Source: Kiritimatiellales bacterium (GTDB lineage: Bacteria; Verrucomicrobiota; Kiritimatiellia; Kiritimatiellales; Pontiellaceae). Taken from it: DNA of 5,618 nt. The DNA lies in the NCBI GenBank assembly GCA_021734595.1, contig JAIPIO010000255.1, positions 1 through 5,618 on the forward strand. Reading direction: 5' to 3'. The notes under the pieces were generated by a model. It had not been told where the DNA came from. It did no database searches and saw nothing but the letters and a program-made list of their open reading frames with translations. Shown one piece after another: positions 1 through 3,699 of this stretch; within the stretch, counting starts at the first letter, position 1, and the number at the start of each line of letters is the position of its first letter. A program made the position numbers and the translations under genes.

Positions 1-948
1 AATATCGACGCTGCTGCACAGTTCCGGCCGCTCGGCCTGCTTGATGACGCCCGGCCAGCGGAACATGATCGGCGTGCGCACACCGCCTTCGTAGGGACTG
101 CGCTTCGAGCGCGGGGCATAACTCTTTGAGTCGGGCATCTGGATCCAGCCGTTGTCGGTAACGTAGACGACCAGCGTGTTGTCGCTCACGCCCTTCTTGT
201 CCAGGCGGTCGAGCAGCTGACCGCAGGTTTCATCGAACCAGTCGCACATGGCATAGTATTTTGCCAGGGGCTCCGTGCACCCGTCCTTCAGGTATTTCTT
301 CAGGATGCGCTCCGGCGGCGTGTGCGGCGTGTGCGGCATGAAAGGCGCGTACCAAATAAAGAACGGCTTGTCCTTTTCAACAGCCATGTCGATGAAATCA
401 AAAACCGGCTCCATGCCGTTGCGGCCGATCTTCAGGCCGTCGTCGCCGTGCCGCCCGCCCTTTTCGGGATAGCCGCGGGTCATGCCGTGCGTGAAGCCAC
501 CGCGTTTGTGGTTTCCTCCCCACCACTTGCCGCTCTGGAAACTGAGATAACCCAGCCCCCCAAGGATTTTCGGAACCGTGGGCAGCGCGTCGATGTGCGC
601 AATGAGCTGCTCCTTGTTGGGCTTGCCGGTTTGCTCCTCGTGTTTCTTGTTGGCCTCGGTCGCCGCCGGATCGTTTCCGGTGGTTTTGTTCTGATGGGAA
701 TAGAGGCCGGTCGCCAACGTCATCAGCGACGGACGGCACAGGGCCGTCGGCACATAGCCCCGCCGGAAGGTCGCGCCCTGCGCGGCAATCTTGTCAAGGT
801 GCGGCGTCCGGATCGCGGCGTGGCCCATGAACCCAAAATCCGTCCACCCTTGGTCGTCCGACAGGATCAGTACAATGTTCGGTCGCTTCGCGGCCTCGGC
901 AAAAACGGCGATCAGAATTGCGGCCATACAAACAAGTCTAGTTTTCAT
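1..948 (-). CDS. Secreted family S1 sulfatase (arylsulfatase-like), N-terminal 316 residues, C terminus beyond window
   Basis: Formylglycine-type sulfatases hydrolyse sulfate esters; in this setting the likely substrate is a sulfated glycan. The start is the ATG at 948-946, preceded by GGAAAGGAAG and followed by a signal peptide (hydrophobic residues about 5-18, likely cut near A-E-A-A at 17-20). The mature part opens with RPNIVLILSDDQG, giving metal ligands D31 and D32. Other sulfatase landmarks are C71-R-P-S-L75 (modification site), G-K141-W-W, P-H-T-P-H at 205-209, T-D265-N266-G and K282 just before E-G-G-V-R-T-P. The fold is therefore an S1 sulfatase, but two usual active-site residues differ: the motif Arg is Leu75, and the His two after Lys141 is Trp143. 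I believe this pairing recurs in a planctomycetal/verrucomicrobial subfamily (from memory, unverified), so it need not mean loss of activity. Family members are usually about 450-500 residues, so roughly a third is missing. It is the last gene seen in the presumed operon, 195 bp after the rhamnosidase. The substrate cannot be read from the sequence. Confidence 0.95.
   Translation of the reverse strand, partial: MKTRLVCMAAILIAVFAEAAKRPNIVLILSDDQGWTDFGFMGHAAIRTPHLDKIAAQGATFRRGYVPTALCRPSLMTLATGLYSHQNKTTGNDPAATEANKKHEEQTGKPNKEQLIAHIDALPTVPKILGGLGYLSFQSGKWWGGNHKRGGFTHGMTRGYPEKGGRHGDDGLKIGRNGMEPVFDFIDMAVEKDKPFFIWYAPFMPHTPHTPPERILKKYLKDGCTEPLAKYYAMCDWFDETCGQLLDRLDKKGVSDNTLVVYVTDNGWIQMPDSKSYAPRSKRSPYEGGVRTPIMFRWPGVIKQAERPELCSSVDI
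724..738 (-). other. Variant formylglycine modification motif C-R-P-S-L
   Basis: These codons encode residues 71-75 of the sulfatase. In the canonical C/S-x-P-S-R motif the Cys or Ser is oxidised to formylglycine and the Arg helps hold the catalytic residue and metal. Here the Cys, Pro and Ser are kept and the Arg is Leu. The context ALCRPSLMTLATG, with the trailing T-G, is otherwise typical. A Cys at position one implies maturation by an aerobic formylglycine-generating enzyme or an anaerobic radical SAM maturase encoded elsewhere. Confidence 0.85.
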
Positions 949-997
949 AAGCTTCCTTTCCAGTTTTCCCTATTTCAAGTTATGGAACGGAGATTGT

Positions 998-1027
998 AGA
1001 TTACGGAACGCATCCCCGCCTTAACAA
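998..1027 (-). promoter_or_regulatory. Possible sigma-70-like promoter upstream of the sulfatase
   Basis: On the minus strand TTGTTA (1027-1022) and TAATCT (1003-998) are separated by 18 bp, about 50 bp upstream of the sulfatase ATG. The -35 matches the consensus at four of six positions and the -10 at only three, so the call is weak. It gains some support from position: the -35 begins at the last base of the promoter-proximal copy of an 11-bp direct repeat, where an activator site would be expected. If real, the sulfatase could be transcribed independently of the upstream glycosidases. Confidence 0.3.
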
Positions 1028-1058
1028 TTGCGCCATCTTATAGCACTATTGCGCCATC
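1027..1058 (-). promoter_or_regulatory. Direct-repeat operator candidate: two copies of GATGGCGCAAT, 21-bp period
   Basis: The minus strand reads GATGGCGCAAT at 1058-1048 and again, identically, at 1037-1027, with a 10-bp AT-rich gap (AGTGCTATAA). The 21-bp period places both copies on the same face of the helix. Directly repeated half-sites about 21 bp apart, with the proximal one touching the -35 box, are the known layout for AraC/XylS-family activators (for example araI1-araI2). Such regulators are common around polysaccharide-utilisation genes. The repeat is seen directly; the regulator is inferred and none is encoded in the window. Confidence 0.45.
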
Positions 1059-1089
1059 GGAACAGAGAAGAACTGTTTCAATATTCAGC

Positions 1090-1105
1090 CTTCACCAAGG
1101 TGAAG
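1090..1105. repeat. Perfect 16-bp palindrome in the GH78-sulfatase spacer
   Basis: The sequence consists of arms CTTCACC and GGTGAAG around a central AA. It lies 38 bp past the rhamnosidase stop codon. No run of T follows it on the minus strand, so it does not look like an intrinsic terminator. A dimeric repressor or activator site, or a short RNA hairpin affecting message stability, are the alternatives. A weaker inverted repeat (AACAG at 1061-1065, CTGTT at 1073-1077) lies between it and the 11-bp direct repeats. Confidence 0.5.
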
Positions 1106-1143
1106 AGAGTTGAACTCGGATAAATTTAATTGATTGGCTGTGA

Positions 1144-3588
1144 TTACTGCGTAATTCGCACGGCGCAACTACCTGCCGGAAGAATCAGGAAGCCATCCTT
1201 AAGTTTTGACGATTGGTTATTGATGGTAATGTTGCCCTTGGCTGGTGCAGCGAGTTTTGCGGTGATCCCTTCCGGCACCTTTAGCGCAAGCTTGATTTCC
1301 GACGGGCTGATATTCCAATCCACTTGCAGCAAACCGCTGGGGGTCGGGATGGCACCCGTGCGCCGATTGAGATTCTTGGAAGGCCAATATCGCAGGACCA
1401 CTTCCTTCATCCCCGGTTGAGTGGGTTCAACACCAAGGATGTAGCGGGTGAAGAGTCCTGGAAAGAATGCGCTTTCTGTCTGGGCATCGCTACGTCCATG
1501 GCCGATCTTCTTGAACTTGCCGGAGCGACCACTGCCGTCCAGCCACCACTCTTCCCACAATGTTCCGTTGGTCTCCGGCGCGAGCATGTGCCCGAATCGC
1601 TGCTGGAGAAGCTCCCATGATTCGTCGGCAAATCCCGCCTCGCAAAGTCCCGCAAAAAGGAAGTAGGACATGGCGGGGGTAACGACGATGGTTCCATCGG
1701 CACGGCGGACAAATTTTTCCGCATCTCCTTTGGTGGGGAGGGCTGTCCCAGCCGTCCGCGGACGCCTCGGAGAGGCGTCCCTACCTTGTGCTTCGCACAA
1801 TTTGGTTGCAACGGCTCTCATCTGCTTCGGCGTTGCAATCTTCAATGCCAAAGCCATAGCGTTGGCGTGCTCGCTGAACAAGCTGGAGCGTTGTCCATCC
1901 ACCAATGCATCGGCAAAAAAACCCTTTCCTTCATCCCAAAATTTTCCGCGTATCGCACGGCGCATCCGCTTCGCTTGCTCCAGCAAATTGTCAGCACCCG
2001 GCTCTTCCAACCATTGGAAAACCTGTGCCATATCCTCGACCGCTCCGAGCCAATGCCCATTCAGGCAAAGGTTGGCACCGCGCCGATCCTGCACGGCGTG
2101 ATCCAGCCAGTAGGGTTGCGGCGGATCATCGATCAGCCCATCCGCATTGCTCCAGCCTTCCAGCAGGCCAAGTAGCTTTCGGGCGGCAGGCAGCAGCTCG
2201 CGCACGGCTTTTTCATCGCCCGACCAAAGCAGGTATTGATGCAGACCCCGCAGCCAGAAACAGTTGGAGTCAAGGATCACCATAAAGTCATCGCCGTGGC
2301 GCGGCGCATAGGCGGGCATAAGTCCATCGGCCTGCTGCTCCTGCGCAATCTGCATTAGGTAGCGACGTTGCAGAGCGGTATCGCCGAATACCGGATAATT
2401 TCCGAGGTTGGCATAATAGGCCGTCTGGGCATACTGCCGCCGCTCGCGATAGTTGTCGGTGTAGGCATCGGTCGTGCACACCTTGAGCGTCTTGGCGGAT
2501 GCATCCCAATACCGTTCCAGCTCCGGTGCATCCGGCAAATGGAACGATCCCGTTTGCTCAAATGGATACTCACTGCGCGCAACACCCGCTTCATGGATAT
2601 TGGCATCTCCTTCCAAGGTTCGGAAAACCACCGCCAGCCAGCGGACAGGCTTCATGTAGAACGCAAACCAGCGTTGACGTCCGCCGGAAAGGATAATGCG
2701 GTCGGTATAAGTCGACGCTACGACCGGCGAAGGCAGTCTTTCGTCCAACAAATACGGCGCGGCCATGACCTCTACCACGGTTCCCGCAGGAGCTTCGATG
2801 TCCAGATATGAACGGCCATTCATCACTTCGCCAAAATCATAGACTTCCACCCGGCAATCCCCTGCCCCTGCCACAGGTACCCTCTTGGGAACCGGCTTCC
2901 CCTCAATAAGGCTTTCCTTGAGATATGGAATGTCGCGCTCCACCAGCGACGTCCACGGCGGAACCAAATACGTCGGCCGATCATCCTTCTGCGGGGCTGG
3001 CCAGCCAATGTTTCTTTTGAGTACCTGCGCCTTTGCCCAGCCGCTGTCGTCAAAACCGGTGTGCTTCCAACCTTTGGAAGCCAATCGTAAATCCACTGAA
3101 TCGCAGACCTCCAGATGGAACCGCGCCATTTTGGGCGAGTCGTCCATCCAGCTCTTATCCGGCGATACCCGCCAACTGGCATCGGTCTTAACTCTTACAC
3201 TCGAAGTATCCAGTTGCGCCAGCAGTCCGGCACGGGAAGGTTCGTAATAGGAAACCCCGTCGCGTTGATGGTGTACCCGCACAGCTATGACATTTTCGCC
3301 TTTCCGTAAAACACCCGAAACATCCAATACATCATACGACTGATGATGCGGGGCGCAGCGCGCCGGGCCGCGGGCAATGTAGGTTCCGTTCACGAACAGC
3401 TCATACTGCGAGCCGGCGGTGATCGACAGGTTTGCCGTTTCCGGCTTTTCCGCTAACGCAAAGGTTTTACGCGCCAGCATCATGTCGGCTTCCTCGCCCT
3501 CCGGCAGCCAGATCCACTGCGCCCGCCAATTCGTCGCCAGTGCACTGCCTGCAATCAGAAGAACCAACAACACCTTAAGAAAACGCAT
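1144..3588 (-). CDS. Secreted GH78-type alpha-L-rhamnosidase, complete (814 residues)
   Basis: This is an inverting exo-glycosidase of the alpha-L-rhamnosidase type, expected to remove terminal rhamnose outside the cytoplasm. The ATG at 3588-3586 follows GAGGTGG with ideal spacing and opens a signal peptide (hydrophobic core 4-17, likely cut after A-L-A, residue 18). Domains in order: W-R-A-Q-W-I-W jelly-roll region with Y-E-L-F-V-N-G (about 20-170); second beta-rich domain (about 240-345); alpha/alpha six-hairpin catalytic domain (about 346-720); C-terminal beta-sandwich (about 720-814). The candidate general acid is E382 in TDNYRERRQY, and the candidate base is E679 or E680 in NGTLWEEWW. 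The usual D-C-P ahead of the acid is replaced by T-D-N, so this is a divergent branch and the substrate is less certain. Residues 597-619 come from a palindromic DNA element inserted in frame. It sits between the GH2 gene (105-bp spacer) and the sulfatase (195 bp), consistent with one operon. Length is normal for the family. Confidence 0.88.
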   Translation of the reverse strand: MRFLKVLLVLLIAGSALATNWRAQWIWLPEGEEADMMLARKTFALAEKPETANLSITAGSQYELFVNGTYIARGPARCAPHHQSYDVLDVSGVLRKGENVIAVRVHHQRDGVSYYEPSRAGLLAQLDTSSVRVKTDASWRVSPDKSWMDDSPKMARFHLEVCDSVDLRLASKGWKHTGFDDSGWAKAQVLKRNIGWPAPQKDDRPTYLVPPWTSLVERDIPYLKESLIEGKPVPKRVPVAGAGDCRVEVYDFGEVMNGRSYLDIEAPAGTVVEVMAAPYLLDERLPSPVVASTYTDRIILSGGRQRWFAFYMKPVRWLAVVFRTLEGDANIHEAGVARSEYPFEQTGSFHLPDAPELERYWDASAKTLKVCTTDAYTDNYRERRQYAQTAYYANLGNYPVFGDTALQRRYLMQIAQEQQADGLMPAYAPRHGDDFMVILDSNCFWLRGLHQYLLWSGDEKAVRELLPAARKLLGLLEGWSNADGLIDDPPQPYWLDHAVQDRRGANLCLNGHWLGAVEDMAQVFQWLEEPGADNLLEQAKRMRRAIRGKFWDEGKGFFADALVDGQRSSLFSEHANAMALALKIATPKQMRAVATKLCEAQGRDASPRRPRTAGTALPTKGDAEKFVRRADGTIVVTPAMSYFLFAGLCEAGFADESWELLQQRFGHMLAPETNGTLWEEWWLDGSGRSGKFKKIGHGRSDAQTESAFFPGLFTRYILGVEPTQPGMKEVVLRYWPSKNLNRRTGAIPTPSGLLQVDWNISPSEIKLALKVPEGITAKLAAPAKGNITINNQSSKLKDGFLILPAGSCAVRITQ
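1729..1806. repeat. TTTGGT direct repeats flanking the palindromic element
   Basis: TTTGGT occurs at 1729-1734 and again at 1801-1806, bracketing the hairpin cluster. The copies are 72 bp apart, which is 24 codons. This could be a 6-bp target-site duplication left by insertion. However, the GGT of the left copy also belongs to the outer palindrome arm, and a 6-bp match can occur by chance. Confidence 0.35.
1732..1800. repeat. Compound palindromic element inserted in frame within the rhamnosidase gene
   Basis: Three hairpins lie side by side. On the plus strand these are GGCTG/CAGCC around TCC (1741-1753), GGACGCCTC/GAGGCGTCC around GGA (1760-1780) and TTGTGC/GCACAA around TTC (1786-1800). 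A 10-bp palindrome GTCCGCGGAC (1754-1763) bridges the first two. The outer ends GGTGGGGA (1732-1739) and TCCCTACC (1778-1785) also pair, with one wobble. The first two loops (TCC, GGA) are complementary. The stretch is 69 bp, exactly 23 codons, and encodes residues 597-619 of the rhamnosidase, a run rich in Arg, Pro, Ala and Thr unlike the surrounding protein. Similar GGACGCCTC-type palindromes are, as I recall, dispersed in verrucomicrobial/kiritimatiellal genomes; that needs a genome search. No transposase is present, so any movement would depend on another locus. Confidence 0.75.
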
Positions 3589-3615
3589 ATTTCCACCTCA
3601 CCAATCTTTCAGCGG

Positions 3616-3621
3616 AGTATA
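3616..3621 (-). promoter_or_regulatory. Possible -10 box upstream of the rhamnosidase
   Basis: TATACT on the minus strand matches the -10 consensus at five of six positions and lies 27 bp before the rhamnosidase ATG. No good -35 sits at the right distance; the hexamer 17 bp upstream is GTGTAT, within the 9-bp repeat array. A weak internal promoter is possible, but read-through from the GH2 gene explains expression equally well. Confidence 0.25.
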
Positions 3622-3623
3622 AC

Positions 3624-3699
3624 CACAGAATACACCGAATACACGGAATTTGCTCAACAGCCACCGATTTCAGTTTCAGTGTCTTCCGTGTATTCAGTG
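3624..3699. repeat. Head-to-head arrays of a 9-bp repeat forming a long inverted repeat
   Basis: On the plus strand three 9-bp units run CACAGAATA, CACCGAATA, CACGGAATT (3624-3650). On the minus strand three related units run CACTGAATA, CACGGAAGA, CACTGAAAC (3699-3673). The arrays face each other and share an exact 12-bp inverted repeat, GAATACACGGAA (3637-3648) against its complement (3684-3695), with a 35-bp loop. Beyond one mismatch, three more base pairs extend the stem. Such CACNGAATA arrays are, from memory, common between genes of Planctomycetes and Verrucomicrobia. The right array overlaps the end of the GH2 gene and contains its TGA stop (3696-3694). In the transcript the stem would sit between the two glycosidase messages, where it could attenuate, protect or process RNA. 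It lacks a terminal U run, so a classical terminator is not supported. Confidence 0.75.

Noticed and set aside
305..335. Short tandem GT/GC-rich repeat (CGGCGTGTG twice) near the sulfatase mid-region
   Set aside because: It encodes the P-H-T-P-H-T-P-P stretch expected of S1 sulfatases, so the repetition follows from protein sequence.
322..999. Plus-strand open frame (225 codons) opposite the sulfatase start
   Set aside because: The minus-strand frame has the signal peptide and all sulfatase motifs. The plus-strand frame has no recognisable domain and runs out into the sulfatase promoter region.
1061..1077. Hairpin AACAG/CTGTT as a terminator for the rhamnosidase
   Set aside because: The stem has only 5 bp with a 7-base loop and no following T run on the minus strand, too weak to call a terminator.
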